A stretch of DNA of 64,000 nt from Bacteroides fragilis. GTDB lineage: Bacteria; Bacteroidota; Bacteroidia; Bacteroidales; Bacteroidaceae. Where the stretch lies: the NCBI RefSeq assembly GCF_002849695.1, contig NZ_CP018937.1, positions 558,001-622,000 of the forward strand, written 5' to 3'. The notes under the pieces were generated by a model. The model was given only the letters and a program-made list of their open reading frames with translations. It had not been told where the DNA came from and did not search any database. This document shows, piece by piece, positions 13,891 through 21,106 of this stretch. Positions within the stretch are counted from its first letter, which is position 1, and each line of letters begins with the position of its first letter. A program made the translations under genes and the position numbers.

Positions 13891-16068
13891 TTAGGATTGA
13901 ATGAATAACATTGAGTTCTTATAGGTTTGGAGCATATTGCATCCGTTATAATCACTGTAACGGACGACAGCCGTGAGAATGACCACCCGGCCCTTGAGGG
14001 CCTGTATCTCGGTGCGATGTTCCATGTAGTAGTCGTTCCAGCAGACACATTCCGTAATGCGGTTGTTCTGCGAGAGCGTGAGCTTGGCGAAACGTTTCCG
14101 GCTTCCCGTTTCTCTGTCCTTATAAGTATGCTCCGCAACCTCCACAACCGTGACGCAGACCGTTACCTTCCGGCCGTCGTTCTCATCCAGTGCCACCTCG
14201 TCCAGTGGCAGGTAAGAGGCTTTTCCCCTGACCTGCCTGCGGGCTTCCGAGTTGTCGAAGATGCGCCAGTAATCAATATTGCCGATGCCCGATACGGCAA
14301 TCTGCTGTTGAGACCAGAAGAAATGCCTCTCACGCATATCCAGGGGGAAGTCTTTTTCGGAAAGAGAAAATCCCAGTTCCCTGGCGGCACGTTCGAGCAG
14401 GGCGCAGCGTTCGGTAACCGCCCCGACATTTTCCACGCGGTCAAAACATCCGGCAAGGACCATGTGCTTGACATGACGGGCATTCACGGGCACTTTCACC
14501 GCCTCCTCCGGGTTGTCCGGGTCATCCCAATAGCTGTACTTTTTGAGCTTGTAACGGAAAATGCGGTGTATGAAGTTCTCAATGCCGGTATACGCCCCGC
14601 CTCGGTCACGTTCCGTAACGATGTGTTCCACCGTCTTGACACCCACCTGTTTGATACGGGTAAGCGACCAGAATATTTCATCGGTGGCGTAGTCGGTAAA
14701 GAACTCCGTTCCCGAGCGGTTGATGTCCGGCGGCACGATCTTGGCTGACGAGCAGCGTTCCATCTCCGCCATCAGCGGGGGAATTTCCTTGTCATCCGCC
14801 CATTGCAATGCTACGGTATAGAATGCCGACGGGTAATTGGCCTTGAGCCAAGCCCCGCAGTAGGCGGTCAGGGCATAGGCTGCGGCATGGGAACGGTTGA
14901 ACGAATATTTTCCGGCCACCTCTATCTTGTGCCAGATTTCTTCCGCTTCATAGTCCGGGCAGCCATTGCGGACAGCCCCCGCGATGAAATCGGCCTTGAG
15001 CGTAGCCATCAGATCCGCCTTCTTCTTGCCGATGGCTTTTCTCAACAGGTCGGTTTTGCCGAGGTCAAAGCCGCCGAGTGTGTGGGCTATGGACATGAAC
15101 TGCTCCTGATAGCACATTATTCCGAACGTGTTCTTCGTCGCTTCGTAACAGCCGTAGTCATAGACCGGCGCCACTTCCCCCCGCCGGAAACGGATATAAT
15201 CCTCCGTGGCCCCGATGTCGAGCGTGGCGGGACGGTACAGGGCGTTGATGGCGATCAGGTCCTCTATGCACTTTGGCCGCACATCCTGAATGAAGCGGGT
15301 GATGCCGGGTGAAGAGAACTGGAAAACATTCTGTGTGTTGCCTTCAGCGAGCAGCCGGTACGTCTTGTCATCTTCCAGCATCTCCTGTGTGATACGTTCT
15401 ATGGACAGTTCCTGTCCGAAATGACTGTTGGCCAATGCGATGACGGCGCTGAGCTTGGCGAGCTCCTTTGTCGCCAGCACATCCTCCTTCAGCAGCCCGA
15501 TCTCATCGACCGAGTAGCCGTCGAATTCCGACACCAATGCACCGTCCATCTTTCGGACAGGCAGGTAATCGAAGCACTCGGCCTGCCTGCCGTCCCGGGC
15601 ATCAGGTGTCACTATAATTGCGGAAGCATGTATGGATGCGGCCTTGGGCTGTCCGAGCAGCCCGCGCACATCTTCAATGACTTCCGGATAGGTCTGGATA
15701 AACTCACGCAGTTTCCTGTTTGTCGTCGCCTGCATGAACAGCCCCGTCCAGTCCGTACCGTCATCTATCATGGCTGTGATATAGTTCACGATGGCATGCG
15801 GCACGCGGTGCACACGCGCCACATCCTTCAATGCTGCCTTGAGCTTCATGGTTGTAAAGGTTCCAGCCGAGAACACACGCTGGCGGCCATCCACATTGTA
15901 ACGTTCTTCCAGATAGTCCTTGATCTCCTGCCGTCGGTCGGAAGCGTAATCGACATCGATATCGGGCAAGGACGCGTGTCCGCCTTCCGTCAGCCCTCTG
16001 TCAACGAACGAATCCATGACAGTCAAAGGGGTATCCGCTTTCCTGATTTTAATGTGAGTCACTTTCAT
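13891..16068 (-). CDS. dnaE: DNA polymerase III alpha subunit, C-terminal half (split DnaE)
   Basis: The 725-residue protein contains the second half of a DnaE-type polymerase. The catalytic palm pair D36/D38 is in S-L-P-D-I-D-V-D and the third Asp is D196 in L-L-K-E-D-V-L. The fingers and tandem-HhH region follow (K-Y-S-F-N-R-S-H-A-A-A-Y-A-L-T-A-Y), and then an OB-fold-like domain with C-V-C-W-N near residue 690. The GRGSA motif of the palm is missing here and lies in the gene at 17,333-19,084. The first 32 residues (K-V-T-H-I-K-I-R-K ... T-V-M-D-S-F) are not DnaE-like and resemble a short intein C-terminal segment. Its ATG overlaps the HNH gene stop (ATGA). The intact cyanobacterial split site (S-F-N-R-S-H) shows the break is at a different place. 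Confidence 0.9.
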   Translation of the reverse strand: MKVTHIKIRKADTPLTVMDSFVDRGLTEGGHASLPDIDVDYASDRRQEIKDYLEERYNVDGRQRVFSAGTFTTMKLKAALKDVARVHRVPHAIVNYITAMIDDGTDWTGLFMQATTNRKLREFIQTYPEVIEDVRGLLGQPKAASIHASAIIVTPDARDGRQAECFDYLPVRKMDGALVSEFDGYSVDEIGLLKEDVLATKELAKLSAVIALANSHFGQELSIERITQEMLEDDKTYRLLAEGNTQNVFQFSSPGITRFIQDVRPKCIEDLIAINALYRPATLDIGATEDYIRFRRGEVAPVYDYGCYEATKNTFGIMCYQEQFMSIAHTLGGFDLGKTDLLRKAIGKKKADLMATLKADFIAGAVRNGCPDYEAEEIWHKIEVAGKYSFNRSHAAAYALTAYCGAWLKANYPSAFYTVALQWADDKEIPPLMAEMERCSSAKIVPPDINRSGTEFFTDYATDEIFWSLTRIKQVGVKTVEHIVTERDRGGAYTGIENFIHRIFRYKLKKYSYWDDPDNPEEAVKVPVNARHVKHMVLAGCFDRVENVGAVTERCALLERAARELGFSLSEKDFPLDMRERHFFWSQQQIAVSGIGNIDYWRIFDNSEARRQVRGKASYLPLDEVALDENDGRKVTVCVTVVEVAEHTYKDRETGSRKRFAKLTLSQNNRITECVCWNDYYMEHRTEIQALKGRVVILTAVVRYSDYNGCNMLQTYKNSMLFIQS

Positions 16069-16607
16069 CTTATATACTTCTTATATCGAACAATGGCGCT
16101 TACCGTCTGGCGGCTGACGCCGTACTGTTTTGCCAAGGTATTCTGTGAGACTTTGCCGGAGAAATACTTCACCCGTACCTCTTCCGCCTGTGCGTTCGTC
16201 AGTTTGGCGTTCACACTTTTCTCTCCATAATCCTGTTTGAGCCCGCCCGCAATGGCGTGTTCCATATTCTGTTGGTGCGTACACATTTCCAAATTGTCCG
16301 CGGTGTTGTTGTATCGGTCACCGTCAATATGGTTCACTTCCAACTTTGGATTCCATTCCGGAAGGAAGTGCTGTGCCACGAGACGGTGTACGGAGAATTT
16401 TGTCCCGACGCCTCCCTTATAAAGCCGCACACAGTCGTAATATGAGGTGGTCCCGCACCAATGGCTCATGATCCGTTCAGGCTGTGTCCAGGTGATACCG
16501 CCATGCGATACCTGCCGTTCCAGACTCTTGATGCGCCCCTTGTTGCTGATTCTATACTTCCCTTCATAATTTTTGATATCCACCCAGATTTCCCGGGTGT
16601 CAGTCAT
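16065..16607 (-). CDS. NUMOD4/HNH homing-type endonuclease
   Basis: The 180-residue protein has a NUMOD4 DNA-binding motif at the N-terminus (E-I-W-V-D-I-K-N-Y-E-G-K-Y-R-I-S-N-K-G), an HNH nuclease core (V-N-H-I-D-G-D-R-Y-N-N, then N-L-E-M-C-T) and a C-terminal helix-turn-helix (L-A-K-Q-Y-G-V-S-R-Q-T-V). Such enzymes are homing endonucleases of phage introns, inteins and intergenic sites. It sits between the two DnaE halves, overlapping the methylase gene by 8 bases and the C-terminal DnaE gene by 4. It is therefore the natural suspect for having spread this interrupted arrangement. Confidence 0.85.
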   Translation of the reverse strand: MTDTREIWVDIKNYEGKYRISNKGRIKSLERQVSHGGITWTQPERIMSHWCGTTSYYDCVRLYKGGVGTKFSVHRLVAQHFLPEWNPKLEVNHIDGDRYNNTADNLEMCTHQQNMEHAIAGGLKQDYGEKSVNAKLTNAQAEEVRVKYFSGKVSQNTLAKQYGVSRQTVSAIVRYKKYIR

Positions 16608-17367
16608 TGGCTATTCTGTTATATGCTGTTTGAAAAATATCCCGGTCTATCTCCACGCCTATGAAGCGCCGTCCCATGTTCCTGCAGGCGACAGCAGTAC
16701 TGCCGCTGCCCATCGCAAAATCAAGGACGAGGTCCTCCTCGTCGGTATAGGTGCGTATCAGATATTCCAGCAAGGCAACCGGTTTCTGTGTTGCGTGCAG
16801 GCAGGACCTCTGCTTGTCCGTCTTGAATCTCAATACACTGCGCGGATAGCGTTCCGTGGAGATGTAGTCCCGGTAATTGTCATGCTTCCGATATATCTCC
16901 CCGCTGTCACACTTGCGCCGGTGGTCGGCCATTACGATCTTGCACCGGTGCCCGTCCGTTTTGACGGGGTTGTATTTGGGCAGCCTGTCATAGAACACGA
17001 GAATGTCCTCGTGCGCTTTCATCGGCATACGCCCGGCATTGAGAAAACCTGTCGCCTGTGTCTTCTCCCAGATCCATTCATAACGCAGCTTTTCAAGATT
17101 GGAACAGCCTAATATGCTGGTAAAAGGATGCTGGCAGAACAGCAGTATGGGAGTTCCGGGGGCAGAAACGCCTTGTATGGCATTCCACATCCCCCGAATA
17201 TCTATCACGGCGTCCCAGCGGCAGTGTGTCGTACCATATGGCGGGTCTGACAATACCATGTCGGCAACGATGCCCTGCCCTGCCAATAGGGGCAGCACCT
17301 CGAGGGCGTCACCCCGGTAAAGGTCGCAGCCGTCATAGGGACGGCGGTGTTCGTAAGTCGGATTCAT
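16600..17367 (-). CDS. DNA methyltransferase (N6-adenine/N4-cytosine, beta class)
   Basis: The 255-residue protein has motif IV D-P-P-Y near residue 41 and, later, motif I D-F-A-M-G-S-G-S-T (about 218-226), the motif order of beta-class methyltransferases. The C-terminal F-I-G-V-E-I-D segment completes the SAM pocket. It has no paired restriction gene nearby and probably protects phage DNA or marks a site. It begins inside the 3' end of the N-terminal DnaE gene (35-base overlap) and overlaps the HNH gene by 8 bases, so it is part of the insertion that separates the DnaE halves. Confidence 0.85.
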   Translation of the reverse strand: MNPTYEHRRPYDGCDLYRGDALEVLPLLAGQGIVADMVLSDPPYGTTHCRWDAVIDIRGMWNAIQGVSAPGTPILLFCQHPFTSILGCSNLEKLRYEWIWEKTQATGFLNAGRMPMKAHEDILVFYDRLPKYNPVKTDGHRCKIVMADHRRKCDSGEIYRKHDNYRDYISTERYPRSVLRFKTDKQRSCLHATQKPVALLEYLIRTYTDEEDLVLDFAMGSGSTAVACRNMGRRFIGVEIDRDIFQTAYNRIAND

Positions 17368-19084
17368 GGGTTTCGAGTTCCTTTAAGTTCCACAAACAAT
17401 CTCGGCGGTCAAAAAGAATTTCGTCACCGCAAATCAATTCATCGGCATATATTGTTTTTTCTTCCCCGCCGCGGAGAATCCTCAAACGGGCATCCGCACA
17501 GAGACGATAAGTCTTATTTTCAGATTGTATCTCCACATATTGTTCGCCTTTGTTAAGCGTAATGTCCGGAGCCAGTACCGTTATCTCGTTTTTCCAAACC
17601 AGTCCGCAGCGTTCCGGAACAAGAAAACGTGAGAAAATCAGGTCGTATTTCAGCGGGTCGATGGAGGTAATGCCCAACAGGTAGGAGACCAACGATCCGC
17701 CGGCGGAGCCACGCCCGATACCGGTTGCAATGCCCCGGCGGTGCGCCTCACGCACCATGTCCCACTGTACAAGAAAATAATCCACGTTGTCGGTTGACTC
17801 GATGATATAGACTTCCTCGTCCAGCCGTTCCCGGTAGCGTTCCATATCCGGAACTTTTCGTTTCAACCCTTCATCAAGCAGCCGGAGGAACATCGTGCGG
17901 CGATTGCCGTACCGTTCCACTTCTTCGGGACGCATACGGTATTCGGGCATGAACATCCGTCCGGTCTCGAACACGGCTTCCGCCCGTTCTGCAATCTCCA
18001 CCGTAGGGCGGCACATACGCCCGAACAGGGCATCGAAGTCCCATTTCTCGGAAAAAAGCGGACGGAGCGTGTCATACAGTTCATCCGCCGTTTTGAAATA
18101 TTGCTCCCCGCTCTGTTCGTGTGCGGCTCCTGCAGCAATTTTATTCACTATAATTTTGGAAGCGGCATCATCTTTGTCCATATAATAGCAATCCGGCAGG
18201 AGGATCGGTTCTACTGTAAACAGATCCCTTTCGGTATCATAGCAATTACAGAAATAATATTTAAGGGCTTCCAGCTGCTCCCGGTCAATACGGTCCGCCT
18301 TATATTCGTTGGCGTCTATCTGGTAATAAACCGCTTCGGCCCCTTTCCGGATCCGTTCCACCTGCTTAGGGTGTCCGGCCATCCAATAGACAGAGCGGGT
18401 GGCAAAGACCGGCACACACCCTGCGGCATACATCAGCAGCTGTTCATAACGGATTGTATTGTTTTCCGAAACCACCATCACGGCGGACTGGATACGCAGC
18501 AGGTTGTGGAGCCCCTCATTGTTCAAGGCATATATTTTCAGGTTTACGGCTTCTTCTTCATGAATCATTGTCAGCGAGTAGCCGAAGATGTGTTTCAGCC
18601 CGTTTTTGGCACATTCTTTTTGGAAATTGAGTGTGGCGGCCATTGTATTACGGTCACAAATGCCGACCGCCGTATGTCCTGACCATTTTGCCTTGCGGCA
18701 TAAATCCTCCAGGGAACCACAGGCGTTCAGCAGTTCGTAAGAAGTATGGACACCAAGATTCACAAACGGAATGTCATGTACCGGAGGCCCGGGACGGCCG
18801 ATGTATTTCAACAGATTGAAACGGAATTCTTCCCGAAGGTCGTAATAGTACCAGTTATATCCGAACGGAAAAGCCACATGGTAGATTCCCTCCTCCATCA
18901 ATACTGCCGGATTCTCCATCAGATTGAAGACAAGTTTATCGCCGTCACTGCGGAAAATGGATTCCACACCTGACAGGTCAGCCGTGAACAGCCGTCCGAA
19001 CCCGGGTATGTCCACCACCTCCGTGTCAACCGGTATATAAGAAATCCGTTGTGTGTCAAGCCATGCGAGCAGTTCCTGTATCAT
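17333..19084 (-). CDS. dnaE: DNA polymerase III alpha subunit, N-terminal half with Hint-like tail (split DnaE)
   Basis: The 583-residue protein has an extra N-terminal region (1-108), then a PHP-like domain with F-V-N-L-G-V-H-T-S-Y-E, then the start of the palm with G-I-G-R-G-S-A-G-G-S (about 455-465) and F-S-R-F-L-V-P-E-R. In ordinary DnaE the next residues are the catalytic PDIDxD, which here are in the separate gene at 13,891-16,068. Instead, from C493 on, 91 residues follow that are not DnaE-like: C-G-L-V-W, then Y-V-E-I, Y-R-L-C-A-D-A-R-L-R-I-L-R-G-G, A-D-E-L-I-C-G-D-E-I-L. This matches the spacing of intein blocks A and B. The gene overlaps the primase gene by 4 bases. Without the other half it cannot be catalytic. 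Confidence 0.9.
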   Translation of the reverse strand: MIQELLAWLDTQRISYIPVDTEVVDIPGFGRLFTADLSGVESIFRSDGDKLVFNLMENPAVLMEEGIYHVAFPFGYNWYYYDLREEFRFNLLKYIGRPGPPVHDIPFVNLGVHTSYELLNACGSLEDLCRKAKWSGHTAVGICDRNTMAATLNFQKECAKNGLKHIFGYSLTMIHEEEAVNLKIYALNNEGLHNLLRIQSAVMVVSENNTIRYEQLLMYAAGCVPVFATRSVYWMAGHPKQVERIRKGAEAVYYQIDANEYKADRIDREQLEALKYYFCNCYDTERDLFTVEPILLPDCYYMDKDDAASKIIVNKIAAGAAHEQSGEQYFKTADELYDTLRPLFSEKWDFDALFGRMCRPTVEIAERAEAVFETGRMFMPEYRMRPEEVERYGNRRTMFLRLLDEGLKRKVPDMERYRERLDEEVYIIESTDNVDYFLVQWDMVREAHRRGIATGIGRGSAGGSLVSYLLGITSIDPLKYDLIFSRFLVPERCGLVWKNEITVLAPDITLNKGEQYVEIQSENKTYRLCADARLRILRGGEEKTIYADELICGDEILFDRRDCLWNLKELETHESDLRTPPSL

Positions 19085-20121
19085 CTTTCCTGTACTTTTT
19101 TGAGTTTGTATTCAAGGACAGACAGCAGACGGTAGGCAAAGATGCCGTAGACCTCCGTTTCCGCCAGTTCATCCCAGTCTTTATCGGCATCCGCTATATC
19201 TGCGATGAACACCTCGAAGTAGGGCCTCAGCCGTTCCGCAGCCCGTTTGACCGCCTCGACGGCATCACCGTCATATCCAATAACCACGGTCCTCACGCCC
19301 TTCGATTGCAGCTTGTAAATCTGCACATCGGAAATTTTCTTTCCGAAAGTCGCTACGGCGGCAATATGCGGGTTATCGTAAAGCTCAAGTTTTCGCGTCA
19401 GCGCGATGACGTCAAAAACGCCCTCTGCAACGATGACCGTATCGGTACCGTCCTTGCGGACGGCATCATAGTTATAAAGAAGTTTGGAAAAGTCGTTCTC
19501 TGTGGAATTCCGATAACGAAGTATCTTGTATTCACCTTTGTATTTCGTTTTACGGTTGTAGGTGTCTATCTCCTCTTTTGGCCAGGTATGGCGTGAAACA
19601 TATCCGACAACCATACCGCAGTCGATGACCGGGAAAATTACATAGTCGGCATACCGCGGATTGAGCCTGCCGGTTATTCCGGCAGGAAAATATTCATAGT
19701 CATCGAAGCGGAATCCGCGCTGTTTCAGATATGGGTGGCGGAAAGTCCGTTTATAGAAGTCCGGCAGTCCGGACGGGACCAGTTCATCGTCTATATCTTC
19801 CGCCTCGTCAGGTTCCAGCAGGTGCAGGTTCAGCGGTGCCGAGATATCTGTTGTTTCGGAAACCATCAGGTCCATGCGTCCGATAGCCTCCAATAACTGC
19901 GCAAGTGTACGGGTGGACGCCCCGCAGGAGAAACAGTGTGCCATGAACGGTCTGTGGCGGACGGTTTCCTTACCGATATAGATACCGAACTTACCGCCCT
20001 GCTTGCCGCAGAACGGACAGCGCGGAACGATAAGGTTCTTGCCGCTCCCGTCCCGTTTGGCCCCCGTCTCACGGGTTATCTCCGAAACCAGATATTGATA
20101 TTCCTGTACAGACAGTTCCAT
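19081..20121 (-). CDS. dnaG: DNA primase (DnaG-type, phage)
   Basis: The 346-residue protein has an N-terminal zinc finger (C35-P-F-C38, then H62-C63-x2-C66) and a Toprim domain with V-I-V-A-E-G-V-F-D-V and V-I-G-Y-D-G-D-A. It is shorter than bacterial DnaG and has no evident helicase-binding domain, as expected for a phage primase. It would prime lagging-strand synthesis with the DnaB-like helicase encoded at 23,492-24,844. It is the first gene of a run continuing into the DnaE halves. On the minus strand TATACCTT lies just before the ATG and could be a degenerate promoter. Confidence 0.9.
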   Translation of the reverse strand: MELSVQEYQYLVSEITRETGAKRDGSGKNLIVPRCPFCGKQGGKFGIYIGKETVRHRPFMAHCFSCGASTRTLAQLLEAIGRMDLMVSETTDISAPLNLHLLEPDEAEDIDDELVPSGLPDFYKRTFRHPYLKQRGFRFDDYEYFPAGITGRLNPRYADYVIFPVIDCGMVVGYVSRHTWPKEEIDTYNRKTKYKGEYKILRYRNSTENDFSKLLYNYDAVRKDGTDTVIVAEGVFDVIALTRKLELYDNPHIAAVATFGKKISDVQIYKLQSKGVRTVVIGYDGDAVEAVKRAAERLRPYFEVFIADIADADKDWDELAETEVYGIFAYRLLSVLEYKLKKVQER

Positions 20122-20296
20122 ACTAAGGTATAGTACTGCCGGTCATAATAAAGTTTGAGCATTCTATAAATTGACTAATTATAAATGATTGTTCTGCCCT
20201 TCAACGAACAATGTTATAGTGTCGACTTTGTTAATTAAGACAAATACATTAGTGATGCTAAAATTATGATAATCAAACAAATAATCTTTATAAAGT

Positions 20297-20327
20297 TTTG
20301 GAATTTCAAAGAAAATTCCTATCTTTG
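20297..20327 (+). promoter_or_regulatory. Promoter of the plus-strand two-gene island
   Basis: TTTG (20,297-20,300) and TATCTTTG (20,320-20,327) are 19 bases apart, the textbook Bacteroides spacing. It reads away from the primase gene into the island and leaves a leader of about 85 nt before the ATG at 20,419. The rest of 20,122-20,418 is AT-rich and without a recognised feature. Confidence 0.75.
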
Positions 20328-20418
20328 CGAACTGTTTTGTCCATTGGCACATTGGATTATTGTGTAACGACTTAAAAACCAATAAAGTATGTGCCTGCTT
20401 TGTTGGTAGTTTAAAACT

Positions 20419-21033
20419 ATGTGTAAAGCAAATGATAAGCTATTTCTGTTTAGCTATATTTTAGGGAGGTTTGTAGAAATTCATCGAGAGATGACTGTTT
20501 CCAATGGCAATGCGATGCCTTCAAAAGAAATATTACAATCATTCTCTAATACAAGAATTATGAAATTGCTCTATTGTTTATGCTTAGAGAGTTTGACTAA
20601 TTTAGAAGAACCGCAAGGAGAAAATATACGCATAAATCAGAATAATCTATTTGAGTTTTTTGGCGCTTTCAGTGCATTGCCCAACGGACCTGTACTCCTT
20701 CATATTTATAATGCATTAGACATTATTCCCGGATTTAGATATGAAGAAGGGCATTTTCAAGAACAAATGTCAGAGACCCAATGCTTGATTCCGCCCAAAT
20801 ACAGAGATAGATATGAAAAGATTATTCATTTGATTGACAATGCTGTTTTGGGATTACAACAAAATATGAAAAAAGAACTTTTCATGGATAGGGATAAGCT
20901 TGTGGATTTAACCCACAATCTCCCATTGTGGAAAGAAACATTCATGTATGAGGCTAATAAGGAAATGAGTACTACGCTGCAAGATCTTCAACGGGAATAT
21001 GAACAATATGTTTTATTAAGATCAGCAATGTAA
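20419..21033 (+). CDS. DUF4065/Panacea-like protein, candidate antitoxin
   Basis: The 204-residue protein has the pattern I-M-K-L-L-Y-C-L (about 49-56), then F-F-G-A-F-S-A-L-P-N-G-P-V-L-L-H-I-Y-N-A-L (about 76-96). This matches the core of DUF4065/SocA-like (Panacea) proteins, in which a KLLY helix is followed by a GPV-IY motif. Many members are antitoxins. A charged C-terminal helical tail follows. It is the first gene of a plus-strand, very AT-rich island inside minus-strand phage genes, and is separated from the next gene by an intrinsic terminator. The family match is by eye and remote. Confidence 0.5.
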   Translation: MCKANDKLFLFSYILGRFVEIHREMTVSNGNAMPSKEILQSFSNTRIMKLLYCLCLESLTNLEEPQGENIRINQNNLFEFFGAFSALPNGPVLLHIYNALDIIPGFRYEEGHFQEQMSETQCLIPPKYRDRYEKIIHLIDNAVLGLQQNMKKELFMDRDKLVDLTHNLPLWKETFMYEANKEMSTTLQDLQREYEQYVLLRSAM

Positions 21034-21065
21034 AATCATACTATGCCCAATATAGGTTAATAATA

Positions 21066-21088
21066 GGTGTCTTATGACACCTTTTTTT
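21066..21088 (+). terminator. Intrinsic terminator between the two island genes
   Basis: GGTGTC (21,066-21,071), loop TTAT and GACACC (21,076-21,081) form a 6-bp hairpin followed by seven T residues. It lies 33 bases after the first gene and before the ATG of the second, so it would limit read-through into the large downstream gene. A possible ATG at 21,074 lies inside the hairpin and is therefore rejected as the start. Confidence 0.85.
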
Positions 21089-21106
21089 ATAAAACACAAA
21101 TATTAT

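Noticed and set aside
13927..14748. Long plus-strand frames opposite the polymerase genes
   Set aside because: They lie wholly opposite strongly supported minus-strand genes, lack recognisable motifs and reflect codon bias of the opposite strand.
14860..14930. Cyanobacterial-type DnaE split intein site
   Set aside because: The K-Y-S-F-N-R-S-H region that is split in cyanobacteria is uninterrupted here; the break is upstream, at the palm active site.
21074..21106. Earlier start codon for the large island protein
   Set aside because: The ATG at 21,074 lies inside the terminator hairpin and adds eleven residues of T-tract-encoded sequence.
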